DNA of 64,000 nucleotides from Oceanobacter sp045430275 (lineage in GTDB: Bacteria; Pseudomonadota; Gammaproteobacteria; Pseudomonadales; Oceanobacteraceae). The stretch is taken from positions 186,001 through 250,000 of the forward strand of contig JAILXU010000004.1 in assembly GCA_045430275.1 (NCBI GenBank). The letters run 5' to 3'. A program made the position numbers and the translations under genes. The notes under the pieces are model-generated. The model worked only from the letters and a program-made list of their open reading frames with translations. It was not told the DNA's origin and ran no database searches. Shown here one piece after another: positions 1 through 8,454 of this stretch (its first letter is position 1; the number at the start of each line of letters is the position of its first letter).

Positions 1-811
1 GGCGAGGCCCCAGATGCATCACATTGGGCAGAGCCAGAACCCGGCTGACGTCCGTTTCAATGTTGCCAATCAACAGGAAGCGGACATCGCTCAACCGTGA
101 AATGACCGCCACCAGCAAGTCAATGTCCAGCCAATTCGACAGGCTGCCATAAAATCCGACGGTAATCTTGCCATCATCGGGAAAATCATCCGCCCGTGCT
201 ACTGGTGTCGCAAAACGGTGGTAATCGACGCCGTGAGGGAGCAATCGGGTTGTGTTCTCCGGGAATTTTTGCACCAGCTTGTCGCTGGCTGCAACGATCA
301 GGTCGGCCTTGTCCATTAGCTCTTGTTCCCGGCTTGCCACAGTGTCGTGATCGACACCTGCCAAAGCACTGAAATCATCGCCACAGTAATACACCAGCGA
401 TGTGTCACCCAGGTGTCCGGCCATATCGACGGCGGTAGGTAATGATGTCCATAAAATAGGATTTTCAATCCCAAGGCGTTGCAGCGTGGGATGGATCTGG
501 CGCTTCAAGAGTACTCGGGCCAGCTTGCGTTCCAGTTGGCACCGGGGGGCTGGCAGTGTTTTGGGGTGAATAACCGTCAGGTTGGGTTCATTCTCGGTAG
601 TGGTTGCCATTGCTGGTGCTGTCCGGGTATTCCGCGCGGTCAATTTTTGCCAGATACGGCGAGCATCCCGAAAACTGATGTTGGGGCGGCGAAGCCCTAT
701 GGAGTTGATCCACACAACCTGACGCTCCTCTTTCAGGTGTCGAATCAGGTGTTGGGTGCTGGATGGCAGACCACCCCAGTCTTCACCAAATACGATCAGG
801 CTGCGTTTCAT
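1..811 (-). CDS. Glycosyltransferase, SypN-like (3' part missing at window edge)
   Basis: An open frame starts at the ATG at 811-809 and stays open for 270 codons to the window edge, so the C-terminus is outside. The protein begins MKRSLIVFGEDWGGLPSS and has the look of a cytoplasmic GT-B glycosyltransferase of the TuaH-like type: an N-terminal Rossmann-like half (VVWINSIGLRRP), a mid-protein YYCGDDFSAL segment and LLPHGVDYHRF followed by GKITVGFYGSLSNWLD at the usual start of the nucleotide-sugar-binding half. The start codon overlaps the stop of the acetyltransferase gene as ATGA, so the two are translationally coupled. Position after an acetyltransferase matches sypN in the Vibrio fischeri syp locus. 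It presumably adds a sugar to the repeat unit; donor and acceptor cannot be read from the sequence. Confidence 0.85.
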   Translation of the reverse strand, partial: MKRSLIVFGEDWGGLPSSTQHLIRHLKEERQVVWINSIGLRRPNISFRDARRIWQKLTARNTRTAPAMATTTENEPNLTVIHPKTLPAPRCQLERKLARVLLKRQIHPTLQRLGIENPILWTSLPTAVDMAGHLGDTSLVYYCGDDFSALAGVDHDTVASREQELMDKADLIVAASDKLVQKFPENTTRLLPHGVDYHRFATPVARADDFPDDGKITVGFYGSLSNWLDIDLLVAVISRLSDVRFLLIGNIETDVSRVLALPNVMHLGPR

Positions 812-1563
812 TCAGTGATGTCCCTGGTGTCTGTCATAAGGCGATCTTCTGGTTGTAGTGAACGAATAACCCGAGCAGGGGAACCACCGGCCAGAACCAT
901 GGGCGGCAGGTCTTTGGTGACAACGCTGTCGGCGGCCACAATAGTACCTTGCCCTATGGTCACACCGGCCATGACGGATACCCCGGTGGCCAGCCAGACA
1001 TCGTTTTCCAGAATGATATCGCCAACTTGATCATCGTGTTCTGGCAGACCTTTGGCTCGCTCTTCCGGGTCGAGAGGGTGGCCCGGGTAGCCAGCCAGAA
1101 GTGTTCTTCCTGCAATTCGCGTGTTATCTCCGATTTTAACCAGGTTGCCGACCGCAATGGTGGTCATCCAACCGACATCGGTATTGCTGCCAATTTCCAG
1201 ACGGGGTGGTGTTGCAGCGCAAGTGCGGCCTGAAAAAGTTGTTTGCCCTGAAATGCGTGCATTTTTCTCAATGTATATTTCAACCGGGCCCGAAATATAC
1301 GGCAAGCCACCATAAAGCAACATGTTTTTACCGTATTGGGTGACCCTTCCTTTGAATAGCGGTGTCCACCAGAAAATACGCAATAGCGTTGAGAGCAAAT
1401 CCCGGATCAGACAATACAATTGATACAAGGGAGTGAAAATGAACTTTGGCGCAGGCATTTCGAAGGACAATACCATTCTGGCAGTGGTCAGAATGCATCG
1501 GGCAACGGAACTGTCTCCCTGTTTTACCCATTGCTTAAAGCCAGACATAGAAAATACGGACAT
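808..1563 (-). CDS. Hexapeptide-repeat O-acetyltransferase, SypM-like
   Basis: The 251-residue protein has an N-terminal extension of about 80 residues with a hydrophobic stretch, followed by left-handed beta-helix hexapeptide repeats from about residue 90 to 235 (for example IEIGSNTDVG-like turns, VKIGDNTRIAG, IILENDVWLATGVSVMAG, VTIGQGTIVAADSVVTKD and the closing PPMVLAGGSPARVI typical of the LacA/WbbJ/CysE-type fold). It should transfer an acetyl group from acetyl-CoA to a sugar of the polysaccharide. The start at 1563 has a good ribosome site, AAGGAG about seven bases upstream. The stop overlaps the next glycosyltransferase start by four bases. A sigma-54-like element lies about 65 bases upstream. 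The place in the order corresponds to sypM. Confidence 0.88.
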   Translation of the reverse strand: MSVFSMSGFKQWVKQGDSSVARCILTTARMVLSFEMPAPKFIFTPLYQLYCLIRDLLSTLLRIFWWTPLFKGRVTQYGKNMLLYGGLPYISGPVEIYIEKNARISGQTTFSGRTCAATPPRLEIGSNTDVGWMTTIAVGNLVKIGDNTRIAGRTLLAGYPGHPLDPEERAKGLPEHDDQVGDIILENDVWLATGVSVMAGVTIGQGTIVAADSVVTKDLPPMVLAGGSPARVIRSLQPEDRLMTDTRDITE

Positions 1564-1626
1564 GTAACACTCCTTGAAAAAGCAATCTGACGTATCGGCT
1601 CCAGTTTGGTTGATCCATTACGGGAG

Positions 1627-1642
1627 TGCAACGGTCGTGCTC
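1627..1642 (-). promoter_or_regulatory. Candidate sigma-54 promoter before acetyltransferase
   Basis: Read on the minus strand the site is GAGCACGACCGTTGCA, against the -24/-12 consensus TGGCACGnnnnTTGCA. It differs only in the first two positions, but one of these is a G of the important -24 GG pair. Spacing between the two half-elements is correct. Predicted start of transcription is near 1616, about 53 bases before the ATG at 1563. V. fischeri has a SypG-dependent sigma-54 promoter at the same place, before sypM. Confidence 0.45.
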
Positions 1643-1756
1643 CAGACAATGATGGCAAATCTGACGCCCCCGATACATTCGATGAGAAAATATCTGCTTA
1701 CGATAACGGTGTCGTGTGTGGAATTGTTTCAAATTGAATCCATAGCGTGACATCGG

Positions 1757-3148
1757 TCATCTTCCTTTGGATGACGGTGGTATCGGCGGTAAATTCTTGT
1801 CAGCCCAGTTGGCTACAGCGATGACCTGAGCCGTCAGAATATAGATGGGCCAGGTAAAACCCTGTGTCAAAAACGTACCGGAAACGATGGTCCCCATCAG
1901 TCCAGCGAAAACGGCCATGGCAGTCGAGTGGACGGCTGAAGGCACCGGGATGGGGCTGGCTTCAATGCGATTCAGGGTTCTCAAGGCCGTTAACATCAGT
2001 TGTACGATCAGTGTGATAAAGACTCCCAGGCCCAGAAACCCGGTTTCTGCGAGCACCCCGAACCAGGTACTGTGAACAGCATGATTCAGGCCATCCCAAT
2101 GAGGGCTATAGAAATAATAATTGGAGTAAAAGTTATCCAGTCCAACACCGGTAAGCGGGTTGTGAACCGCCATGCCGAATGCTGCCTCCCAGGCATACAG
2201 ACGCCCTTTGGCGGAAGCGTCCAGCCCTTCTTCTTCGGCACCACCCGATGCGCGGCCAGAAATACCGGCGGCCAGGTACAAAATGGCAGCCGCGACGGCA
2301 CCAATGCCAAAGAACAACACCTTGTTTTGTATTCGGCGATAACCATAGATGCCAAAAATGGACATGATTCCCAGCAAGCCACCACGGCTTTGCGTTGCCA
2401 GTACCGCCCAGAACAGCACCGGGACGGCAAAGACACCGAGCCAGCGATTGGCGCGGGAGCTGCCTTTGGCCATAATCAGGCTGACCGCGAAAGACATGGG
2501 GAACATGAGTACCAGGGCCAGGTCATTGGGATCGCCCAGTACCGAACCGATGGCCCGCCCAATTGTCACGCGGGTTTCTTCAACCAGCCCGATGCCAGCC
2601 AGTTTGTTGCTGATAGCGACGGCCCCCACCATGATGCCGGAAACCGTAATCAGGCGAGACGTCAGGGAAAAGTCAGACGCGGTGCGTGACAGCCAGGCAA
2701 TCGCGTACGTCATCAAGGCGATTTTCCAGTAAATGCCCTTGAAGTAGTTAATCGCAATAGGTCGATTGCTGGCCATAATCACACCGACGACGACCAGCAG
2801 AAAAAAGATACTGAGGGTGACGAATTCCTTGCGCCAGTAAACCTGAATCTTTCGTGACAGTCCGATATGCCAAAATAAGGCAAACAGGGAAGCCAATGAC
2901 AGCATTAAGGGAATTTTCAGCGAGTACAGTTGCGGGAATACTTCGTGCAGACGGAAAAAAGAAAAGGCAACAAACAGCAGTACCATGAGAAAAGGCACAT
3001 GCAGTACAAACACCAGCGCGAACGGAATCAGGCTGAATACCATCACCACTGCGGGGTGGGGCACCAGTTTCCAGACGACAGCGATGAGCAGGCAAATGCT
3101 GCTGGCCAGCACCGCCTGTGGGAAGCGTCTTTGCAGCGCTAGGGACAT
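1757..3148 (-). CDS. O-antigen ligase / polymerase family membrane protein, SypL-like
   Basis: This 463-residue integral membrane protein has roughly ten to twelve hydrophobic segments. The Wzy_C/WaaL signature lies in the second half: ATQSRGGLLGIM, then PLTGVGLDNFYSNY and HSTWFGVLAETGFLGLG, which carry the conserved Arg and His of the periplasmic loop. The family either polymerises lipid-linked repeat units (Wzy) or ligates glycan to lipid A (WaaL); in this exopolysaccharide setting a polymerase role is the better guess. The start overlaps the upstream flippase gene by 10 bases. The gap of about 190 bases after its stop contains the candidate sigma-54 site for the next gene. Order corresponds to sypL. 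Confidence 0.85.
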   Translation of the reverse strand: MSLALQRRFPQAVLASSICLLIAVVWKLVPHPAVVMVFSLIPFALVFVLHVPFLMVLLFVAFSFFRLHEVFPQLYSLKIPLMLSLASLFALFWHIGLSRKIQVYWRKEFVTLSIFFLLVVVGVIMASNRPIAINYFKGIYWKIALMTYAIAWLSRTASDFSLTSRLITVSGIMVGAVAISNKLAGIGLVEETRVTIGRAIGSVLGDPNDLALVLMFPMSFAVSLIMAKGSSRANRWLGVFAVPVLFWAVLATQSRGGLLGIMSIFGIYGYRRIQNKVLFFGIGAVAAAILYLAAGISGRASGGAEEEGLDASAKGRLYAWEAAFGMAVHNPLTGVGLDNFYSNYYFYSPHWDGLNHAVHSTWFGVLAETGFLGLGVFITLIVQLMLTALRTLNRIEASPIPVPSAVHSTAMAVFAGLMGTIVSGTFLTQGFTWPIYILTAQVIAVANWADKNLPPIPPSSKGR

Positions 3149-4578
3149 TTACCGGGCATCCAGCGTTCGATAAAACTGATCGGTATTTTGATCATTTCTA
3201 ACCGGATTGCCAACAGTAACATGGAGAACGTTGCCAGCAGAGCCATCCCGCAACGTGCCCAGACAGACAGTTCCAGCATCATCCCAACCGCAATCCAGGC
3301 AACGGCAGCAACCGTAAGCAACAAGCCGGAAGCAAGCGGATAGGGGATGTGGAACAGGCGTTGCCCAATGATGTAAAACAGAATCAGGCGCAGTAACTGG
3401 GCGGCCAGCAGCGCCACCGTCACTCCCCAGACGGCGTAGAGCGGCGTTAACCACAACATGAACCCAAGACCGGCAGCACCACTGATGGCATTGATAACCA
3501 CCTGTGCTCGCGTGGTATTACCAGCAAAACAGCCCAGATTCAGAAACTCGGACAACTCCTTGCAAGCAGCGGCCAAAATCAGCAGTGCAGCGTATTGGCC
3601 TGCGACGGCGTAGCCTGCGGGCATGAGCCATTCGATCAGTACTGGCGTTCCCAGGCTGACGGCGACCGTGATGATCAGAGTCAGTGCCACCCCGGTGCTG
3701 GTATACAGCACAACACGTTGACGTCCGTCGTCACCAAACAGGATTTCAAAACGTTTGGGCATCCACCACATGCCATAAGGCTGTAGTAGCAGCACAACGG
3801 CAATGGCAAATTTGGCCGCAACCCCGAAGTGAGCGACCTGTTCAAGGCTGGCGTGCTGAGCCAGAATCCAGCGATCCAGCCCATTCAGTGTGAACGCAAG
3901 GATACCGCTGAGCACAATGGGGAAACTGTAGGTCATGGCTCGTTTGGCTATGTGAGGGCTGAGTCCAAGGCCGGTATCCCGAATCTGCAAGTAACCCAGA
4001 ATCAACGCTTGTAGAAGGGCGGTATAGACACCGGCTTCCAGTACTCCGATCACGCCGCGATCCATATTCAGGAAGACAACCGTGAGTATGGCCTGCAAGA
4101 CAGCCCGGCCAGTCGTGACCAGGAAAAATGTTCCGGCCATATCCCGCATGCGCAGCCAACCCAGCGGGACGGCAATGCCGCCTTCCAGTGCCAGCATCAG
4201 TAAAATCAGTTGTACGGCTTCGGTTTCGATGTCACCGGGCACCCAATTTGCCACCGTTGCTGCGCCGTACCAGGCGGCAGGTATCATGGCGATGCCAATC
4301 AGTAAGGTCAGGGTGTAAATATTGCCTGCCAGGCGGTGGCGGCTTTTGGACTCTTTTTCGGCACCTGCGAAACGGTACAACGCATCTTCCAGCCCCATGC
4401 CCACCAGCACACTGCCAATCATGGCGATGCTGCTGACCACTTCGAGCTGGCCAAATTCGGCTTCGGTCAGGCGATGAGCAATGAAAGGCAGCATCAGCAA
4501 TGAAATGCCCTTCATCAGAGCAATGCTGGCTCCGTAGAGTAAGCCGTGCTTGAGAAGAGAAGGGAGCTTAAACGCCAT
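3139..4578 (-). CDS. Wzx-type polysaccharide flippase, SypK-like
   Basis: The 479-residue protein has about twelve predicted membrane segments and begins LKHGLLYGASIALMKGIS, followed by LPFIAHRLTEAEFGQLEV, the hallmark N-terminus of polysaccharide-synthesis members of the MOP flippase superfamily (PF01943-like). It should move undecaprenyl-diphosphate-linked repeat units across the inner membrane before polymerisation. It overlaps the downstream ligase/polymerase gene by 10 bases and follows the double glycosyltransferase by 12 bases, so it is inside the same operon. The corresponding V. fischeri gene is sypK. Confidence 0.86.
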   Translation of the reverse strand: MAFKLPSLLKHGLLYGASIALMKGISLLMLPFIAHRLTEAEFGQLEVVSSIAMIGSVLVGMGLEDALYRFAGAEKESKSRHRLAGNIYTLTLLIGIAMIPAAWYGAATVANWVPGDIETEAVQLILLMLALEGGIAVPLGWLRMRDMAGTFFLVTTGRAVLQAILTVVFLNMDRGVIGVLEAGVYTALLQALILGYLQIRDTGLGLSPHIAKRAMTYSFPIVLSGILAFTLNGLDRWILAQHASLEQVAHFGVAAKFAIAVVLLLQPYGMWWMPKRFEILFGDDGRQRVVLYTSTGVALTLIITVAVSLGTPVLIEWLMPAGYAVAGQYAALLILAAACKELSEFLNLGCFAGNTTRAQVVINAISGAAGLGFMLWLTPLYAVWGVTVALLAAQLLRLILFYIIGQRLFHIPYPLASGLLLTVAAVAWIAVGMMLELSVWARCGMALLATFSMLLLAIRLEMIKIPISFIERWMPGKCP

Positions 4579-4590
4579 AGTCAGACATCC

Positions 4591-6978
4591 TCACTGATCT
4601 GGCTGAAAGAAATGGTGCAATGAATCGGGCTGGTGATCGCTGCGATAAGCCACCGCACGCTGCGCTGCTTCGGTGCCAATGGACTTGATCTGGTCAGGGT
4701 CATCATGCAGTGAACCAAGCAGGGTGGCTAGCGCGTTGGTGTCGTTGGGAGGGTATTTCAAACAGTCTCGCTCATGCGTGAGTTGTTTGTCCCAGTAAGC
4801 CCCATCAGACGGAATGACAACACAATGCCCCGCCGCCATGGCTTCCAGAATCGACAGTCCAAAAGGTTCTTGATGACTTGTTGACACAAACACATTGCAT
4901 CCGGCTCGAAGGTCGTCGAGGTTATCCGGTTGTTCAAACCACTCGACGCCGTCAATCGCTACCGGTGCTTCCGATACGCCCAGTTGGGTTTGAGCAGGCC
5001 GGATGTAACAAATTCGGGTTTCCGGGCGCTGCGCGGATGGGACCGCTTTCAGAGCCGATAACAAGGTTGGCAAGCCTTTCCATTCCAGTAACGATGCAGC
5101 CCACAGCACGCGCGCGGTTTGGTACTGACAGGGAGCAGGCCAACTTTCGTAAGGCAAGGTGTTATGGAAGGGGTGAAACGTTTCGGGCAATTGCTGCGGA
5201 CGGCCGGGCTGATAGCGATCCAGTGCTGCCAAAAGCGACGGTTTGGTGGTGTCGAGATATTGCACCTGATCCGCCTGGTTCAGGCATCGCCCAATGGTAC
5301 GTGAGGTGGCGACCGGGCCGTGAACCATTTGCAGGATTCGATAGCACAACACCGAGCGGGCAAAGTACAGCCCCAGATCAACGCCGGGGCCAGAAGCCCC
5401 AATCGCGATGTCTATTTTACCCAGTCGCAATCGGGCCAGCAGTACTTGTAAGGCGATCAATCCGTTCAGGGCAAAAAAAGGCAACCCCTGCTGTTGTTTG
5501 GCCAACCAATTGGGCAGATATAACCGTAAATGCTTGCCGTTCAATCTGGGCCATGAATGCGAGTCTGCACTGAGTACGGCAATGTCGAATGGTGTTGAGC
5601 CGGTCTGATTGATCAGGGGGCGCAGCAGGTTCTCCGTGGCAATCTTGGAACCGCCGGTAAAAGCGGTTGGATCAAGTACCAGAATACGTTGTGTGGTGTC
5701 TGTGCAAGAGCCAGAAAGTCGGCGCTTGAGTGAACAGAGCTTGTTCATGACGCTCTTGAACAGGGTTTTGGTCAGAGCACGAGCGGCGGTTCCGAAACGC
5801 CAGGGCATGGCGGCAGGTTGTTCCAGTTGGTGCTGATACAGTTGCTCGAAACAGCGCACATTCTGCTGGATGGTGAAGTGCTCAAGTATCCGCTGGCGAC
5901 CTGCTTGTCCCATGTGTTGACGTTGAATCGGGTGGTGTTTCAGGGTTTGTATTGCGTTTGCCAGCGCGTTGGCATCGTTCGGTGTGACCAGTAATCCGGT
6001 GGTTTGGTGGTGAATCACTGACGAGATGCCTCCAACATCCGGGGCAATGACGGCCAACTCGCACAAGCTGGCTTCAGCCAGCGCCAACCCGAAGACCTCT
6101 TCTCGAGCACCCGTGACGTATAAATCGGCACCACCACGCAGCCAGCCGGTGACATGGCTTTTCTCGCCCAGAAAATGAACCCGATCCTGTAACTTCAGTT
6201 GATGAGCCTGATCATTCAAGGCGGTTGCAGAATCTCCGTCACCGATGACGACCAGATGCATGTCCGGTTCGGATGCGTGCAGTTGAGACAGGGCATCAAT
6301 CAGCAGATCCACGCCCTTGCGGTGAATCAGGGAGCCTGTGGTGATCAGCACAAAGGCGGAATCGTCCAGTTGCAGTGTTTTGCGAATGTTGTGCTCTGGC
6401 ACTGCATCCAGTGCTTCGGTGTCCAGACCGTTGGGAATGACATCAACGTTTTGGGCTGGTACACCATCGTCCAGCAGTTGTTGCACTACGGGCTGGCTGA
6501 CGCCGACTGCCACTGGCAGGTGGTGCAAACCGAGCGTCAGGCGATCACGTGCAGGGTAGCGAGCGTGTAAATGCGCGACCAAAGGCACCCGATGCTGTCG
6601 GGCTGCATGATTGAGCCACTGACAGGGGGCGGCACTGTTGGCATGAATCAGGCGAATATCATGTTGCTGAATGAGTTGCCCGGTTTCCTGGATCAGATGT
6701 CGCCAACCCTGAAGGCTGAAGCGAGGTGCTTTCCAGCCCAGTAACAATGGAAAGGACGACCGGTGAACCGGCACCTGAAGCGCTGTTACGGCTTCGGCAA
6801 ACGTCTGGCTGTTGCACCAGACAATGGGTGTAAATCGCATGCGATCCAGATGTGTTATCAAATCCAGCAAACAGCGTTCGCTGCCTCGTAGCCACTCGTC
6901 ACCATAATGGACAAACAGAATGGGTACTGGGGCTGAGGCTGGTGCGTCGGATGGAAAAGTCGGGGAGGTGTTATTCAC
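4591..6978 (-). CDS. Tandem two-domain GT4 glycosyltransferase
   Basis: The 795-residue protein contains two complete GT-B glycosyltransferase units. The first spans about residues 18-385 with VIPNGLD, LITTGSLIHRKGVDLLIDAL and the E-x7-E-type segment EEVFGLALAEASLCE. The second spans about 430-790 with RILVLDPTAFTGGS, VLWAASLLEWKGLPTLL and QEPFGLSILEAMAAGH. A basic linker of about 40 residues joins them. The start is GTG at 6978, with GAGG seven bases upstream, nine bases after the stop of the preceding glycosyltransferase. V. fischeri has three separate glycosyltransferase genes (sypH, sypI, sypJ) here, so this may be a fusion of two of them. Both units retain the nucleotide-sugar-binding glutamates, so both could be active. 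Donor sugars are unknown. Confidence 0.88.
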   Translation of the reverse strand: MNNTSPTFPSDAPASAPVPILFVHYGDEWLRGSERCLLDLITHLDRMRFTPIVWCNSQTFAEAVTALQVPVHRSSFPLLLGWKAPRFSLQGWRHLIQETGQLIQQHDIRLIHANSAAPCQWLNHAARQHRVPLVAHLHARYPARDRLTLGLHHLPVAVGVSQPVVQQLLDDGVPAQNVDVIPNGLDTEALDAVPEHNIRKTLQLDDSAFVLITTGSLIHRKGVDLLIDALSQLHASEPDMHLVVIGDGDSATALNDQAHQLKLQDRVHFLGEKSHVTGWLRGGADLYVTGAREEVFGLALAEASLCELAVIAPDVGGISSVIHHQTTGLLVTPNDANALANAIQTLKHHPIQRQHMGQAGRQRILEHFTIQQNVRCFEQLYQHQLEQPAAMPWRFGTAARALTKTLFKSVMNKLCSLKRRLSGSCTDTTQRILVLDPTAFTGGSKIATENLLRPLINQTGSTPFDIAVLSADSHSWPRLNGKHLRLYLPNWLAKQQQGLPFFALNGLIALQVLLARLRLGKIDIAIGASGPGVDLGLYFARSVLCYRILQMVHGPVATSRTIGRCLNQADQVQYLDTTKPSLLAALDRYQPGRPQQLPETFHPFHNTLPYESWPAPCQYQTARVLWAASLLEWKGLPTLLSALKAVPSAQRPETRICYIRPAQTQLGVSEAPVAIDGVEWFEQPDNLDDLRAGCNVFVSTSHQEPFGLSILEAMAAGHCVVIPSDGAYWDKQLTHERDCLKYPPNDTNALATLLGSLHDDPDQIKSIGTEAAQRAVAYRSDHQPDSLHHFFQPDQ

Positions 6979-6986
6979 AGCAAACC

Positions 6987-8081
6987 TCAGGCGTCATCAC
7001 AGGAAGAAGAGAGAGCGGATGTCTGATTGTCCCGATAAAGATCGGGAGCAATGGTTTGATAGGCCTGCACAAATTCCGGAATGATTGCTGTGGCCGAGAA
7101 ACGCGTCTGGATGGTGTCTCTGGCGGCCAGTCTGACGGTCTGTTTGTCGGGTTCCGGAAGAGAAAGCCACTGCTGGATGGCTGCTGTGAAGGCATCGCTA
7201 TCCGCAGCGGGCACCAGCCAGCCATTTTTGCCGTGCTGAATGACCGAGGGCAAGGCTCCTACGTTACTTGCAACAACGGGGATTCCTCGGGCCATGGCCT
7301 CCAGTACGGCCATGGGCAATCCTTCAAAGCGAGATGGCATGATCAATAACCCCACCTGTTCCCAGACCGTCGACATATCAGTCTGCATACCGTGCAGATG
7401 TGCATTGTCCGGGGCAGTAGCGTGCAATTCCTGATACATATCGCCGCCGCCGTACATATGAAAGGGTTGTGCTGTCAGCCGCTGGGCCAGCTCCAGAAAC
7501 ACATCAGGCCCTTTCTCATGGCTAAGGCGACCAACAAACGCCAGTTGCTGGCCATTGGACAGGTGAGTGCTGTCCATATCGACGAAATTGTCCATGACCC
7601 TTGAGGATACAGGCAGGCGTGACTGGATCTGGGGACTAACCGCAAAACGTAGCTGAGCCAGCGGGGCGGTGTAGCGATCAATAAAATCATAGGAACGCAC
7701 AATGCCCGCAGGCACTTCACCCGCATGCCAGGTACTGGCAACTGGAATGCCCATCAAGCGGCTTGTAAAACGGCCAATCAACCCCGCTTTGTAGCCATGA
7801 GTGTGTAACAGCGTTGGAGGCTGGTTGTTTCGAATCAGTCGGTACAGGCTCAGAAAATGCCCATCCAGAATACGAACGGTTAGCCGCTCGGTGCCTGATG
7901 TTTCGACCAGTTGATGAAATAGTGAAGGGATCGGGCTATCAGGGTAGGCCTGATAAAGTATCAGGGTGACGTCAACGCCGTAACTCGCCAGCCCCTGAGA
8001 CAGTTGCATGACATGTGTCTCAATGCCTCCCACACTGCTGCTGTCCAGAAATAACCAGACTCCAGATTGTATTGACGTCAT
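6987..8081 (-). CDS. GT4 family glycosyltransferase, SypH/I-like
   Basis: The 364-residue cytoplasmic GT-B enzyme begins VWLFLDSSSVGGIETHVM, with the donor-domain start QLAFVGRLSHEKGPDVFLEL and the retaining GT4 E-x7-E motif RFEGLPMAVLEAMARG near residue 260-275. The GIETHV loop is typical of WcaL/PimB-like enzymes that add a sugar to a membrane-bound acceptor. It is the first gene of the minus-strand biosynthesis block. The ATG at 8081 has AAGGAA about seven bases upstream. No convincing sigma-54 or sigma-70 promoter for this direction was found in the divergent intergenic region. Confidence 0.88.
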   Translation of the reverse strand: MTSIQSGVWLFLDSSSVGGIETHVMQLSQGLASYGVDVTLILYQAYPDSPIPSLFHQLVETSGTERLTVRILDGHFLSLYRLIRNNQPPTLLHTHGYKAGLIGRFTSRLMGIPVASTWHAGEVPAGIVRSYDFIDRYTAPLAQLRFAVSPQIQSRLPVSSRVMDNFVDMDSTHLSNGQQLAFVGRLSHEKGPDVFLELAQRLTAQPFHMYGGGDMYQELHATAPDNAHLHGMQTDMSTVWEQVGLLIMPSRFEGLPMAVLEAMARGIPVVASNVGALPSVIQHGKNGWLVPAADSDAFTAAIQQWLSLPEPDKQTVRLAARDTIQTRFSATAIIPEFVQAYQTIAPDLYRDNQTSALSSSCDDA

Positions 8082-8117
8082 TGCATTTCCTTTTGAAGGC
8101 GAGTCTCACAGAACAAG

Positions 8118-8142
8118 GGCTTAAATGTACGATATTTAAGCC
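8118..8142. promoter_or_regulatory. Inverted repeat, candidate activator (enhancer) site
   Basis: GGCTTAAAT and ATTTAAGCC form perfect 9-bp arms around a 7-bp spacer. The centre lies about 124 bases upstream of the -24 element at 8254, a usual distance for binding sites of sigma-54 activators. That it binds the nearby SypG-like regulator is inference. A hairpin in an RNA leader of the opposite strand is an alternative. Confidence 0.45.
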
Positions 8143-8252
8143 AGAGATCGTATTTCCTATTCGTCATCATAGGTTGAAAAATGATACTTTTCTGTTTGGT
8201 TTTTGTAGGTGCAAACGGACTGAATGACCTCACTTCCTTTTTAACCTGAAAT

Positions 8253-8268
8253 GGGCACGGTGTTTGCT
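8253..8268 (+). promoter_or_regulatory. Sigma-54 (-24/-12) promoter of the epimerase gene
   Basis: The sequence GGGCACGGTGTTTGCT matches the consensus TGGCACGnnnnTTGCw at every defined position but the first. The GG (8254-8255) and GC (8266-8267) pairs are exactly ten bases apart. Transcription would start near 8279, leaving a leader of about 175 bases before the ATG at 8455. A sigma-54-dependent response regulator is encoded just downstream on the opposite strand. Confidence 0.65.
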
Positions 8269-8454
8269 GATCCGTATCAGCAAATAAAGATCGAATGTTC
8301 AGAACGTTAATGATCCTGATGCTTGTCAATTTGTCCTACAATTTGGGTTGTGCGACACGAGTAAAGGCGCTTTCTTATTTTGGGGTGAATGATAAAGTGG
8401 CTTACCTGTCATTAAAGGCAACTGGTTTACTTTTACGTCAAGAGGATTGCGAGA

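Larger units (their letters stand above)
8082..8454. other. Divergent intergenic region, 373 bp
   Basis: This AT-rich gap separates the minus-strand glycosyltransferase block from the plus-strand epimerase gene. It contains a 9-bp perfect inverted repeat at 8118-8142 and a sigma-54 type element at 8253-8268. Short open frames in it lack coding character. Confidence 0.8.

Noticed and set aside
1535..1753. A 72-codon minus-strand frame right after the ligase gene, with an AAGGAAG ribosome-like site and Cys/His pairs
   Set aside because: It overlaps the acetyltransferase start, its composition is not protein-like, and the stretch is better explained as the intergenic region carrying a sigma-54-like promoter. 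It is not excluded.
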